From: an uncultured Bacteroidales bacterium
GTDB lineage: Bacteria; Bacteroidota; Bacteroidia; Bacteroidales; Paludibacteraceae
Assembly: GCA_937891905.1 (NCBI GenBank)
Contig: CALATT010000112.1
Span: 1-13,691 of the forward strand
DNA: 13,691 nucleotides
Direction: 5' to 3'
The translations under genes and the position numbers were made by a program. The notes beneath the pieces were generated by a model. It worked only from the letters and a program-made list of their open reading frames with translations, did not search any database and had not been told where the DNA came from. Positions 1 through 8,419 of the stretch are shown piece by piece. Position 1 is the first letter of the stretch, and every line of letters begins with the position of its first letter.

Positions 1-9
1 TTCTCTAAA

Positions 10-735
10 CTAGAGCAGCAACTCGCTTGCTGCGAACACCGGTCCCTCTTTACACACGCGTTTAGGTCCTTTAGTTGTTTGTATTGTACATCCCATACAC
101 GCACCAAATCCACACCCCATTCGCTCTTCCATACTCACTTCACCCTGCGTTCCCAACGCACGCATCACCGCCTTAATCATCGGCAGCGGACCACAGGTGT
201 AATAGAACGACTGCTTATTATCAAAAGCATCCGTCACAAACCCTTTCACACCATAACTGCCATCCACAGTAGTGACTATAACATCACAACCTAAAGCGCG
301 GAACTCCTCCTCATAGAAGACTTCTTCTTTGGTATTAAACCCGAGAATTACCCGTACGCTTTTACCTACTTCGCGCAATTGGCGTGCTAACATATACATC
401 GGTGGCACACCCACTCCGCCGCCGACTAACAAGGGTGCGTCGCCTGCTTTGGTGAGGTCATAGCCATTACCCAAAATAGTGAGCACATCGAGCTGTGTGC
501 CTATTGGCAAGCGACTCATTGCTTCGGTACCTACACCCACTACCTTATATATAATAGTGAGTATGCCGTCGGCAATGTTGCAGACTGATATCGGACGACG
601 AAGGAATTGTCCTTCTACTCGGATATTCACGAATTGCCCTGAGAGAATGCCTATAGTATCACCACAAAGCTGCATGCGATAGACATTTCTTGCTATCTGT
701 TCGTTGGATTGTATTTCAAATATTTGTTGTTTCAT
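10..735 (-). CDS. pyrK: Dihydroorotate dehydrogenase B, electron-transfer subunit (PyrK)
   Basis: PyrK carries electrons from the FMN-containing PyrD subunit through a [2Fe-2S] cluster and FAD to NAD+ during oxidation of dihydroorotate to orotate, a cytosolic step of pyrimidine synthesis. The 241-residue product has the ferredoxin-reductase-like layout of the family. An FAD-binding motif RRPIS lies at residues 46-50, a glycine-rich nucleotide-binding stretch GGGVGVPP at 105-112, and a CGP motif at 181-183. The C-terminal cluster-binding cysteines are C208, C213, C216 and C228 (CGFGACMGC, then C). All four ligands are present and the length is normal. The ATG start lies 18 bp after the pyrC stop, so the two are probably co-transcribed. 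The stop is TAG, only nine bases from the window edge. The PyrD partner would be expected immediately downstream, outside the window. Confidence 0.95.
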   Translation of the reverse strand: MKQQIFEIQSNEQIARNVYRMQLCGDTIGILSGQFVNIRVEGQFLRRPISVCNIADGILTIIYKVVGVGTEAMSRLPIGTQLDVLTILGNGYDLTKAGDAPLLVGGGVGVPPMYMLARQLREVGKSVRVILGFNTKEEVFYEEEFRALGCDVIVTTVDGSYGVKGFVTDAFDNKQSFYYTCGPLPMIKAVMRALGTQGEVSMEERMGCGFGACMGCTIQTTKGPKRVCKEGPVFAASELLL

Positions 736-753
736 TCCTTGTTAAGTGGCGGA

Positions 754-1884
754 CTATTGGTTAGTGTTGTTATAAACTGTTATTCCATTGACAATGGTTT
801 TTACACACTTGCCATATACTTCCCAACCTTCGAATGGCATAGCTTGCCCCATGGAGATAAAGTGGGTAGGATCAATCTTGTAGCAGGCGTCCAAATCGAA
901 GTATGCGAACGAGTTAGAGTTATCCAAACCGATAATACGAGCAGGATTGGTGGACATAAGTTCAACAAGGCGCTCAAAAGTGATAACACCTGCCTTAACA
1001 AAGTGGGTATACATCAAAGGAAAAGCCGTCTCTATTCCTACAATACCAAAAGCACTCTTCTCCAATCCCCTACTCTTCTCTTCTGCACTATGCGGAGCAT
1101 GATCCGTAGCAATACAATCTATCGTGCCATCTTGAATACCCTCTATAAGCGCCAAACGATCCTCCTCAGCGCGCAAAGGTGGATTCATCTTCCACTTACC
1201 ATCTTCCTGCAAATCTTTGTCCGTGAGAAGCAAATAGTGCGGAGCTGTTTCGCAAGTAACGGGCAATCCTTTTGCTTTGGCCTCGCGGATGAGTGCTACG
1301 CTCTCTTTGGTAGAAATATGGCATATATGAAAACGACACCCTGTCTCTTCTACCAGACGGATGTCGCGTTCAATCTCCCTCCACTCACTCTCAGACACAA
1401 TGCCACGGTGACCGTTTTTTTGGGCATATTCGCCCGCGTGAATATAGCCGCCGTTAAGCAGCGCTTCTACCTCGCAATGAGCCACCATCATACGACCTAC
1501 TGCACGAATTCGCTTCATTGCCTCTCGCATAAGTGTTTCGTCCTGAATACCTCTGCCATCGTCTGAAAAACCTTTGACATATGGCGCCAATGCCTCAAAG
1601 TCCACCAATTCGCCTTTACCCTTTTGCCCCATTGTGATTGAAGCGAAAGGATATACGCCAGTATAAGTGTCTCGTTTGATGATATCGAGCTGCTCTTGCA
1701 AATGCGCTATCGTATCAGGCACAGGATTGAGGTTCGGCATGGTGAATACAGCGCTATATCCAGATGCCGCTGCAGCCATGCTGCCCGAAGCAATGGTCTC
1801 CTTATACGAAAAACCCGGCTCACGAAAGTGGACATGAAGGTCCACAAGAGCCGGAATACGCACTATGTTACGCTGAATAGCCAT
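754..1884 (-). CDS. pyrC: Dihydroorotase (short class I-like)
   Basis: This zinc amidohydrolase interconverts carbamoyl-aspartate and dihydroorotate, the third step of pyrimidine synthesis, in the cytosol. The 376-residue protein shows the expected metal and substrate motifs: LHVHFREPG at residues 16-24 (metal ligands H17 and H19, substrate Arg21), N51 in the MPN motif, FSDDGRG at 106-112 (an Asp in the usual class I bridging position), H136 in VAHCE, H189 in CHIST, and D261 in ATDHAPH. The catalytic HxHxREPG motif begins only 17 residues from the start. Class I enzymes of about 430 residues instead have some 40 residues of N-terminal beta strands before it. No upstream in-frame start was seen, and the ATG sits 27 nt from a good promoter, so the short N terminus looks genuine. 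It leads the operon with pyrK. Confidence 0.93.
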   Translation of the reverse strand: MAIQRNIVRIPALVDLHVHFREPGFSYKETIASGSMAAAASGYSAVFTMPNLNPVPDTIAHLQEQLDIIKRDTYTGVYPFASITMGQKGKGELVDFEALAPYVKGFSDDGRGIQDETLMREAMKRIRAVGRMMVAHCEVEALLNGGYIHAGEYAQKNGHRGIVSESEWREIERDIRLVEETGCRFHICHISTKESVALIREAKAKGLPVTCETAPHYLLLTDKDLQEDGKWKMNPPLRAEEDRLALIEGIQDGTIDCIATDHAPHSAEEKSRGLEKSAFGIVGIETAFPLMYTHFVKAGVITFERLVELMSTNPARIIGLDNSNSFAYFDLDACYKIDPTHFISMGQAMPFEGWEVYGKCVKTIVNGITVYNNTNQ

Positions 1885-1891
1885 GTTTGAT

Positions 1892-1907
1892 GCAAATTTT
1901 AATTTGC
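1892..1907. promoter_or_regulatory. Palindrome at the pyrC transcription start
   Basis: GCAAATTTTAATTTGC is a perfect inverted repeat with 7-bp arms and a 2-nt centre. It lies between the -7 box and the pyrC ATG and covers the predicted transcription start. Such placement would suit a repressor operator, but no cognate regulator is visible in the window and AT-rich palindromes can arise by chance. The sequence is seen directly; the operator role is inference. Confidence 0.35.
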
Positions 1908-1910
1908 GTG

Positions 1911-1942
1911 CAAAGATACAACTTTTTTCTCACATATGCAAG
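1911..1942 (-). promoter_or_regulatory. Promoter of pyrC-pyrK
   Basis: Read on the minus strand, a -33 element CTTG (1942-1939) is followed by a 20-nt spacer and a -7 element TATCTTTG (1918-1911). This matches the Bacteroidetes consensus TTTG-N19-21-TAnnTTTG except for the first base of the -33 box. Transcription would start near 1904, about 20 nt before the pyrC ATG. Confidence 0.75.
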
Positions 1943-2043
1943 CATACACGCACAAAAAAATGCATAAAAAGAGAATTGTATTTTTGACTTTACAGAATAC
2001 ACAAGCATATTTTAGCACAAAAAACACTAAAAATATAAAAATA

Positions 2044-2075
2044 TTTGGTTATTTACAAAAAAAGTAGTAATTTTG
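2044..2075 (+). promoter_or_regulatory. Promoter of glnN
   Basis: TTTG at 2044-2047, a 20-nt spacer, and TAATTTTG at 2068-2075 match the Bacteroidetes housekeeping consensus in full. The upstream 60 bp are very rich in A and T. Transcription would start near 2082, giving an untranslated leader of about 55 nt with no visible riboswitch. Confidence 0.85.
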
Positions 2076-2137
2076 CGCCCAAAATAAGCAAACAACCCGA
2101 TTAAAAACAAAAATCAGCGTACTTTGCGCACGAAATT

Positions 2138-4324
2138 ATGACAAACATCCGATTCGAAGCCCTCAAAGACTCTTGGTCACACAAACCAGCACAAACCACT
2201 CCAGTACAAAGAGGAAGTGTAATCTTCTCACAGAATGTCTTCACACGCGAGAAGATGAAGGAATACATAGCAAGCAATGTGGTAGAGGAGTTATTCAGCC
2301 TCATGGACAACGAGAAGACTCTAAGTCGGGACATCGCCAATAGCGTGGCCATCGGTATGAAGAAATGGGCCATGGACCAAGGAGCCACTCACTACACCCA
2401 CTGGTTTCAACCACTCACAGGGGGCACCGCAGAGAAACACGATGCGTTTTTTGATTTTGACCCTGACGGAAAAGCCATAGAGAAATTCTCTGGTTCCGTC
2501 TTATACCAGCAAGAACCAGACGCCTCTTCATTTCCTAACGGAGGCATTCGCAATACATTCGAAGCGAGAGGTTATTCCGCATGGGACCCCTCCTCACCTG
2601 CCTTCGTCATCGGCGACCGATTATGTATTCCTACCATCTTCGTAGCCTACACGGGTGAAGCATTGGATTACAAGACCCCCTTATTGCGCTCCATCAGCGC
2701 CGTAGGGAAAGCGGCCGTAATGGTAGCCAACTATTTCGATAAGAATGTGAAGCGCGTATATACTTATTTGGGTTGGGAACAAGAGTTTTTCTTAATTGAC
2801 GAATCACTCTACAACGCACGCCCTGACCTCATCATGACCGGCAGAACACTGATGGGTCATTACGCCAGCAAGAGCCAACAGTTAGACGACCACTACCTCG
2901 GCACCATCCCCGAACGCGTATTGGCCTTCATGACAGAATTAGAGAATGAATCCCTCAAATTGGGTATACCTATCAAGACACGCCATAACGAAGTAGCACC
3001 TAATCAGTTTGAATTAGCACCTATCTACGAAGAAGCCAACTTAGGTAGCGATCACAACCAACTACTGATGTCCCTTATGGAACAATTGGCGCACCACCAC
3101 CAGTTCCGCGTCTTATTCCACGAAAAACCCTTTGGCGGCGTGAATGGTTCGGGCAAACACTGCAACTGGTCCTTGGGAACCAACACTGGAGTTAATCTCG
3201 TAGCGCCAGGTAAAAACCCATACCAAAACCTACAGTTTGTCACCTTCTTGGTCAATGTGCTCATGGCTGTTCATCGTCATAACGGACTGCTCAAAGCATC
3301 CATCGCCTCCGCCACTAATGCACACCGCCTGGGTGGACACGAAGCTCCTCCAGCCATCATTTCGGTATTCTTAGGTTCGCAAATCAATGATGCCTTAGAC
3401 AAAATAGAACATGCTGATGTGGACAAAGGTATCATCATCAATGCCAAGAAAGAAATGAAATTAGGTGTAGGTAACATTCCCGAGATACTCCTAGACAATA
3501 CAGACCGTAATCGTACTTCTCCATTCGCCTTCACAGGCAATCGTTTTGAGTTCCGCGCTGTGGGTTCGTCCGCAAATTGCGGCGCGTCTATCCTGGCACT
3601 CAATGCAGCAGTGGCAGAACAACTCAATCTCTTCCGCCAAGAAGTGGACGCACTCATCGAGAAAGGCGAAGCCAAAGAACGAGCACTCTTCTCTGTCATC
3701 AAGCGCTACCTCAAAGAGTGTAAAGACATACGCTTTGACGGCAATGGGTATAGCGAAGAATGGGAGAAAGAAGCCAAGAAACGCGGACTGGACACCGAGA
3801 CAAGCGTACCACTCATGATTGACCAGTACCTCAAAGAGCGTAGCATACAGATGTTCACTGCCACAGGCGTACTCAATCAATCAGAACTGCGCTCACGCTG
3901 CGAAGTGAAATGGGAAAACTACTCCATGAAACTGCAGATCGAATCGCGCGTATTGGGCGACTTAGTCATCAATCATATCCTTCCTGCTGCCAAACGCTAT
4001 CAAACCATATTGCTACAGAATGTACAAGGCGTCAAACAGGTCTTCAGTGCTAGCGAAGCAGAGAAACTCAGCGAGCAAGATATCCTACTCATCCGTAGCA
4101 TTGAGAATCACACAAGTGCCATCACAGCCAAGGTGAATAATATGAATAAGGAACGCGCGCGCGCAAACCATATAGATAATCAACGCGAGCGTGCGATCAC
4201 TTTCCATGACTATGTAGTACCATTGATGGAAGAAATACGCCAGCATGTGGACGATTTAGAAATGGTGATTGACGACCAATTATGGCCGTTACCTAAATAC
4301 AGAGAACTGCTCTTTATTCACTAA
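2138..4324 (+). CDS. glnN: Glutamine synthetase type III (GlnN)
   Basis: This enzyme makes glutamine from glutamate, ammonia and ATP in the cytosol, as a large homo-oligomer. At 728 residues it has the length of the GSIII family and is far longer than GSI or GSII. An N-terminal domain includes THWFQPLTG at about 87-95. The catalytic motifs are WEQEFF at 213-218 (metal-binding glutamates), HNEVAPNQFELAP at 283-295, the HEKPFGGVNGSGKHCNWS region at 328-345, GGHEAPPAIIS at 399-409, and an NRTSPF...EFRAVGSS block near 446-466. The ATG is 8 nt after an AAATTA-like context with no Shine-Dalgarno, as usual in this phylum. It has its own promoter at 2044-2075. It is transcribed away from pyrC and towards purN, with an 11-bp tail-to-tail overlap and no separate terminator. 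GlnN supplies the glutamine nitrogen used in both pyrimidine and purine synthesis. Confidence 0.97.
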   Translation: MTNIRFEALKDSWSHKPAQTTPVQRGSVIFSQNVFTREKMKEYIASNVVEELFSLMDNEKTLSRDIANSVAIGMKKWAMDQGATHYTHWFQPLTGGTAEKHDAFFDFDPDGKAIEKFSGSVLYQQEPDASSFPNGGIRNTFEARGYSAWDPSSPAFVIGDRLCIPTIFVAYTGEALDYKTPLLRSISAVGKAAVMVANYFDKNVKRVYTYLGWEQEFFLIDESLYNARPDLIMTGRTLMGHYASKSQQLDDHYLGTIPERVLAFMTELENESLKLGIPIKTRHNEVAPNQFELAPIYEEANLGSDHNQLLMSLMEQLAHHHQFRVLFHEKPFGGVNGSGKHCNWSLGTNTGVNLVAPGKNPYQNLQFVTFLVNVLMAVHRHNGLLKASIASATNAHRLGGHEAPPAIISVFLGSQINDALDKIEHADVDKGIIINAKKEMKLGVGNIPEILLDNTDRNRTSPFAFTGNRFEFRAVGSSANCGASILALNAAVAEQLNLFRQEVDALIEKGEAKERALFSVIKRYLKECKDIRFDGNGYSEEWEKEAKKRGLDTETSVPLMIDQYLKERSIQMFTATGVLNQSELRSRCEVKWENYSMKLQIESRVLGDLVINHILPAAKRYQTILLQNVQGVKQVFSASEAEKLSEQDILLIRSIENHTSAITAKVNNMNKERARANHIDNQRERAITFHDYVVPLMEEIRQHVDDLEMVIDDQLWPLPKYRELLFIH

Positions 4325-4862
4325 TCTTTGCCAATTCACCAATCACTTTGGGTAGAAGAATTTTCTCTTGTTGCTGTACACGCAGCGAGAGCGTTTCTGG
4401 TGTGTCTTGCGCTAATACAGGCACCGTTGCCTGCGCGATCATAGCACCACCATCCACCTCCGCACTCACATAATGCACCGTGCATCCAGCAATACTATCA
4501 TGGCTCGCCAATACCGACTCTTGCACATGAATGCCATACATTCCCTTACCACCATGCTTGGGCAATAGAGAAGGATGGATATTAATAATACGCTTATCCC
4601 ATGTAGCGCAAATCCACTGAGGAATAATAGCCAAAAAACCCGCTAAGACAATAAGTTCCACATCGTATTGACGCAATGACAAGTCTATCTCTTCCCAGTT
4701 CTTGGATAATAATACAGGAATACCATGTTTCTCTGCCCGCTCCAACGCCATGCATGCACGATTAGCCACCACAAGCGATACTTGATAACCATACTGCGCT
4801 TGCTGCTCTATAAGCGTTTGCAAAGTAGTACCCGTTCCCGAAGCAAAAACAGCTATTTTCAT
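4314..4862 (-). CDS. purN: Phosphoribosylglycinamide formyltransferase (GART, PurN)
   Basis: PurN transfers a formyl group from 10-formyltetrahydrofolate to GAR, the third step of purine synthesis, in the cytosol. The 182-residue product is slightly shorter than the roughly 210 residues of the E. coli enzyme, mainly at the C terminus. The catalytic triad is intact: N94 and H96 in INIHPSLLP, and D137 in SAEVDGG. The HPSLLPKHGGKGMYG loop and the GFLAIIP motif are also family hallmarks. One oddity is the phosphate-binding loop SGTGTTLQ at 8-15. Most PurN proteins have Asn at the position of T13 (as in SGxGSN or SGxGTN). The gene is last in the tamB, ligase, comM, purN run, 25 bp after comM. Its stop lies inside the 3' end of the convergent glnN. 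Confidence 0.94.
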   Translation of the reverse strand: MKIAVFASGTGTTLQTLIEQQAQYGYQVSLVVANRACMALERAEKHGIPVLLSKNWEEIDLSLRQYDVELIVLAGFLAIIPQWICATWDKRIINIHPSLLPKHGGKGMYGIHVQESVLASHDSIAGCTVHYVSAEVDGGAMIAQATVPVLAQDTPETLSLRVQQQEKILLPKVIGELAKISE

Positions 4863-4887
4863 GATATTGATCTCTTATCTATCACTA

Positions 4888-6444
4888 CTACAATGCCCAT
4901 GTATTGCGATCCAACGAGCGGTAGGAAATAGCTTCGAGCAAATGCTGCTTTTGTATCTGTTCGCTACCTTCAAGATCAGCTATCGTGCGCGATACCTTTA
5001 ATATACGATCGTACGCACGCGCGCTAAGACCCAACTTTGTCATCGTCAATTCCAATAACTGATCACACGCTGCATCCAAAGCACAGTATTGACGCACCAT
5101 CTTCGAACTCATCATAGCATTACAATGCACCAGTTTGCTATCTGCAAAGCGCTGCGACTGAATAGCGCGCGCCTTGAGCACTCGCTCACGCATCACTGCC
5201 GACGATTCCCCTGGCGTCGTATCACGCAACTGATCATATGGCACAGCTTCGATCTCACATTGTATATCAATGCGGTCCAAAAGCGGACCACTGATCTTAC
5301 CTAAATAGCGATGTATCTGCGCAGGGGTACAAGTACACGGACGCGCTGGGTTATTCTCACCATAATGACCACATGGACATGGGTTCATCGCAGCCACGAG
5401 CATGAAGGAAGCAGGATAGTCAACGGTGGTTTTCGTGCGCGCAACGGTGATATGCCTATCTTCAAGCGGCTGACGCATCACCTCTAAAGTAGAGCGCTTA
5501 TATTCAGGTAATTCATCCAAGAAAAGAACACCATTATGCGCCAATGATATTTCACCTGGGTGAGGATTAGTACCGCCACCTACAAGCGCCACATCTGTGA
5601 TAGTATGGGGCGGACTGCGGAATGGGCGTTGTACAATCAGCGAAGCATTCTCTGCATTACGCTTATTCATCAATCCCGCTACAGAATGTATCTTGGTGGT
5701 TTCCAACGCCTCTTCTAATGTCAATGGAGGCAAGATTGACGGCAGTCGTTTCGCTATCATCGACTTACCCGCACCGGGCACACCCACCATCAGCATGTTA
5801 TGACCTCCAGCCGCAGCCACCTCTATAGCGCGGCGCACTTTATACTGGCCTCGCACATCTGAAAAGTCTGCGTCTGAGGTAAACGCCAGTTGATCAAAGA
5901 GCGCCTGAGTATCTACACGAGTTGGCTCCATGGCGCATTCTTCATTCAAGAAACGCACCACATCCAGTAAGGTATTGGCACCATACACTTCCAACCCTTC
6001 TGTCACAGCTGCTTCCGCTGCATTCGCCGCAGGCAGAATGAGTCCTTTGAACCCTGCCTCACGCGCACATAAAGCGATAGGTAATGCGCCGCGAATAGGT
6101 TGAAGTGAGCCATCCAACGACAACTCACCCATAATCATATAGCGGTCCAAGTGCTTTGTCTTCACCTGCTCACTACCAGCCAAAACACCAATTGCTAACG
6201 GCAAATCAAAAGCACTACCTTCTTTCTTAATATCCGCAGGTGCCATGTTAATGGTATAATCACGATGATGAAGTTCAAAACCATTCACCGTAAGTGCCGC
6301 CATAATGCGATCATGAGATTCCTTAACCGCATTATCGGGCAAACCAACCAATGTAAAGTCAAAGCCAGGTACAGAATGTACCTCTATTGTAACCATTACT
6401 GCATTAATCCCGACAGGCGTAGCGCTATAGATTTTAATTAGCAT
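4888..6444 (-). CDS. comM: YifB/ComM family Mg-chelatase-like AAA+ ATPase
   Basis: ComM is a hexameric AAA+ helicase that promotes branch migration during natural transformation. Homologues are widespread in species not known to be competent, where the role is less certain. The 518-residue product is full length. It has an N-terminal ChlI-like domain (residues 1 to about 170, with NMAPADIKKEGSAFDLP at 66-82), Walker A GVPGAGKS at 221-228, Walker B VLFLDE at 306-311, and a cysteine motif CPCGHYG at 356-362 followed by CTC at 370-372 that probably binds zinc. GPLLDRID at 386-393 carries the likely arginine finger, and a sensor-2-like GLSARAYDR lies at 472-480. Its ATG overlaps the stop of the upstream ligase in the sequence ATGCTAA, which suggests translational coupling. 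No other competence gene is in the window, so a role in DNA uptake cannot be judged from here. Confidence 0.94.
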   Translation of the reverse strand: MLIKIYSATPVGINAVMVTIEVHSVPGFDFTLVGLPDNAVKESHDRIMAALTVNGFELHHRDYTINMAPADIKKEGSAFDLPLAIGVLAGSEQVKTKHLDRYMIMGELSLDGSLQPIRGALPIALCAREAGFKGLILPAANAAEAAVTEGLEVYGANTLLDVVRFLNEECAMEPTRVDTQALFDQLAFTSDADFSDVRGQYKVRRAIEVAAAGGHNMLMVGVPGAGKSMIAKRLPSILPPLTLEEALETTKIHSVAGLMNKRNAENASLIVQRPFRSPPHTITDVALVGGGTNPHPGEISLAHNGVLFLDELPEYKRSTLEVMRQPLEDRHITVARTKTTVDYPASFMLVAAMNPCPCGHYGENNPARPCTCTPAQIHRYLGKISGPLLDRIDIQCEIEAVPYDQLRDTTPGESSAVMRERVLKARAIQSQRFADSKLVHCNAMMSSKMVRQYCALDAACDQLLELTMTKLGLSARAYDRILKVSRTIADLEGSEQIQKQHLLEAISYRSLDRNTWAL

Positions 6445-8351
6445 AATGCTTCCATGTTTTTATCGTTGAATAAATTTTTGCCTTCTGGTGTATATGCATA
6501 CTCTATTCTATCTTGGAAATAGTCTTCCACTTTTCCGCGTACAATCTTCATCGTAGAGTTCACCAAATGGTTTTGCTCCGTCCATGCCTCTCCCACTACT
6601 GCGATGGCGCTTGGTAACCATTGGTCGGGGAATATACCTCCGCGCACGCCATTCGTTTTATAACTATCCACTTCACTCTGTATCTTACCCAGCATAGCTT
6701 TCTTACCCTCTATCGTAGTAGGATCAAATCCTTCTTGCTTTGCCCATTCGCGCAGATTATCCTTGTTAGGAACAAGAAGCAACATCGTGTATGGATCTTG
6801 ATTATTATGCAATATACATTGCTCCACATATGGACTGCTATCGGTCAGTGAATCTTCAAATCCTTCAGGACTATATTTCTCCCCATCCGCACTAATAAGC
6901 AGCGATTTGAATCGTCCCACCACCCATAAATAACCTGGGTGTTTGGATGTTACATAACCCATATCTCCTGTATGCAACCATCCATCTACAATAGTAGCCG
7001 CAGTGCTCTCAGGGTTCTTCCAATAACCAGCCATCACATTCTCACCTTTGATCACTATTTCTCCTCGTTGTCCATCTGGCATGATATTTCCCTCTGCATC
7101 GCATATCTTGAGTTCAAGTGGAGACACGATGCGTCCGCTGGAACCAAAAATAGCATGTCCCATCGAGTTCGCACAAATGATAGGCGTCGCCTCACTCAAA
7201 CCATACCCTTGGAACATCGGCATTCCTACCGCCATGAAATAGCGCTGCAAAGCAATATCCAACAATGCACCGCCACCTACAAAGAACTTCATCCGTCCTC
7301 CGAAATTCTGTCTTACGGCACTGAAGATGAGTTTATCAAATAGTTTGATGAGCGGATAACGCCATGCGCATTGCCATCCTCCTCTATTCCAATATTCGCG
7401 GTTATACGCAATGGCATTATTGAGCGCGAAGGTATATAGTTTCTCCACTGTTTTACCCTTGGCTTTGATAGCCGTCTCGATACTCTTCTTGAAATTACGC
7501 GCCAAAGCAGGCACAGACAGCATGATATGTGGTCTCACCTCTTTGATGGAAATAGGTATATTCTTCAGCGTAGCCAGAGCGGTCTTGCCTACAGGTACCG
7601 TAGCTATACTACCGCCATATGACATCATCGTGTAGAATCCAGCCACATGTGCAAAGCAGTGGTCGAGCGGAAGGATAATCAGCATCACATCATCCACATC
7701 GCAGCATACCACAGAGCGTGCTTGCTCTACATTAGCGGTATAGTTACGATGGGTGAGTAATATACCCTTTGGATCTGCTGTTGTACCACTGGTATAACTG
7801 ATATTTGCATAATCATCGGGTTGCACACTCTGATAGCGTTGCACGAACGACTCTTGATCTTTAGCAAGCAATGCATCACCTAAAGCAATCACCTCATCGA
7901 TACCCATCTCGCGTTCCTCGTATTGCTCTAACGGGTCAAGCACTATCACTTTCTGCACATTAGGACACTCAGGTAATATTTTGCGTATCTTGGGCAATTG
8001 TTGTTCAGACGCCATGATATATTTGGCATCAGAGTGCTGGATGCGGAATAGCAAGTCGCCTGCTTCGGTCAACTTAATACTGAGTGGCACATTCACACCA
8101 CCTGCGTACAAGATACCCAATTCACCCGTCACCCATAGATTACGCCCTTGACTGAGCAATGCCACTTTATCGCCTTTCTCCATCCCCAAAGCCATCAAAC
8201 CCGCACCGATACGATGTGCCATGATGCGGGTCTGCTCAAAGGTAGTCTCAGTCCACTCATTATTGATTTTCTCTCTTAGAAATACATGATTGCTGAACAC
8301 TCGTGTATAGTGCTCCACAAAATCGATGATTGTCATTTTTTTATTATCCAT
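6438..8351 (-). CDS. AMP-forming long-chain fatty acid--CoA ligase (AMP-dependent synthetase)
   Basis: This enzyme activates a carboxylic acid, most likely a long-chain fatty acid, to its acyl-CoA via an acyl-adenylate, usually at the inner face of the membrane. The 637-residue product has the ANL-superfamily motifs in order: YTSGTTADPKG at 186-196 (P-loop), GYGLSEATP at 382-390, GWLHTGD at 457-463, and GRFKSLLISADGEKYSPEGFE at 479-499 (hinge). The C-terminal MKIVRGK at 601-607 holds the probable catalytic lysine K602. Length and motifs match the FadD/FAA1-like ligases of Bacteroidetes; substrate chain length cannot be read from the sequence. The ATG is 11 bp after the tamB stop. The upstream sequence is a purine-rich repeat array rather than a defined ribosome site. 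The 3' end overlaps comM by 7 bp. Confidence 0.92.
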   Translation of the reverse strand: MDNKKMTIIDFVEHYTRVFSNHVFLREKINNEWTETTFEQTRIMAHRIGAGLMALGMEKGDKVALLSQGRNLWVTGELGILYAGGVNVPLSIKLTEAGDLLFRIQHSDAKYIMASEQQLPKIRKILPECPNVQKVIVLDPLEQYEEREMGIDEVIALGDALLAKDQESFVQRYQSVQPDDYANISYTSGTTADPKGILLTHRNYTANVEQARSVVCCDVDDVMLIILPLDHCFAHVAGFYTMMSYGGSIATVPVGKTALATLKNIPISIKEVRPHIMLSVPALARNFKKSIETAIKAKGKTVEKLYTFALNNAIAYNREYWNRGGWQCAWRYPLIKLFDKLIFSAVRQNFGGRMKFFVGGGALLDIALQRYFMAVGMPMFQGYGLSEATPIICANSMGHAIFGSSGRIVSPLELKICDAEGNIMPDGQRGEIVIKGENVMAGYWKNPESTAATIVDGWLHTGDMGYVTSKHPGYLWVVGRFKSLLISADGEKYSPEGFEDSLTDSSPYVEQCILHNNQDPYTMLLLVPNKDNLREWAKQEGFDPTTIEGKKAMLGKIQSEVDSYKTNGVRGGIFPDQWLPSAIAVVGEAWTEQNHLVNSTMKIVRGKVEDYFQDRIEYAYTPEGKNLFNDKNMEALC

Positions 8352-8356
8352 GTTTT

Positions 8357-8419
8357 TATTCTTTATTTTCCACTTTCCTCTCTTGACTTTCCACTTTCAA
8401 CTCTTCGCTTTCCACTTTC
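8357..8419 (-). repeat. Three tandem 21-bp units (period 7) at the tamB / ligase junction
   Basis: On the minus strand three 21-nt units occupy 8419-8399, 8398-8378 and 8377-8357. Each begins with the heptad GAAAGTG, followed by GAAAGCG, GAAAGTC or GAAAATA and then a variable AAGARTT-like heptad. The array therefore has a period of 7 inside a period of 21. It lies at the end of tamB, supplies its last 18 codons and its stop codon, and runs up to the ligase start. The surrounding 76 nt (8366-8441) are about 87% purine on this strand. Confidence 0.85.

Noticed and set aside
3..15. CTCTA-AAC-TAGAG inverted repeat at the pyrK stop as a terminator
   Set aside because: The stem is only 5 bp, AT-rich and without a T tract. 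The operon probably continues into pyrD.
709..1566. A 285-codon plus-strand open frame opposite pyrC
   Set aside because: It lies antisense to a dihydroorotase with all catalytic motifs, and its translation has no recognisable domain. It is a shadow frame.
1979..1986. TATTTTTG as a second promoter for glnN
   Set aside because: It matches the -7 pattern but has no TTTG-like -33 box at the right distance, and a complete promoter exists nearer the gene at 2044-2075.
3277..3880. Minus-strand frames of 129 and 141 codons inside glnN
   Set aside because: They overlap conserved GSIII sequence in another frame and lack any promoter or family similarity that I recognise.
4888..6444. Magnesium chelatase subunit (ChlI/BchI)
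   Set aside because: The domain resembles ChlI, but the N-terminal domain, zinc-type cysteines and length are those of YifB/ComM, and no porphyrin genes are nearby.
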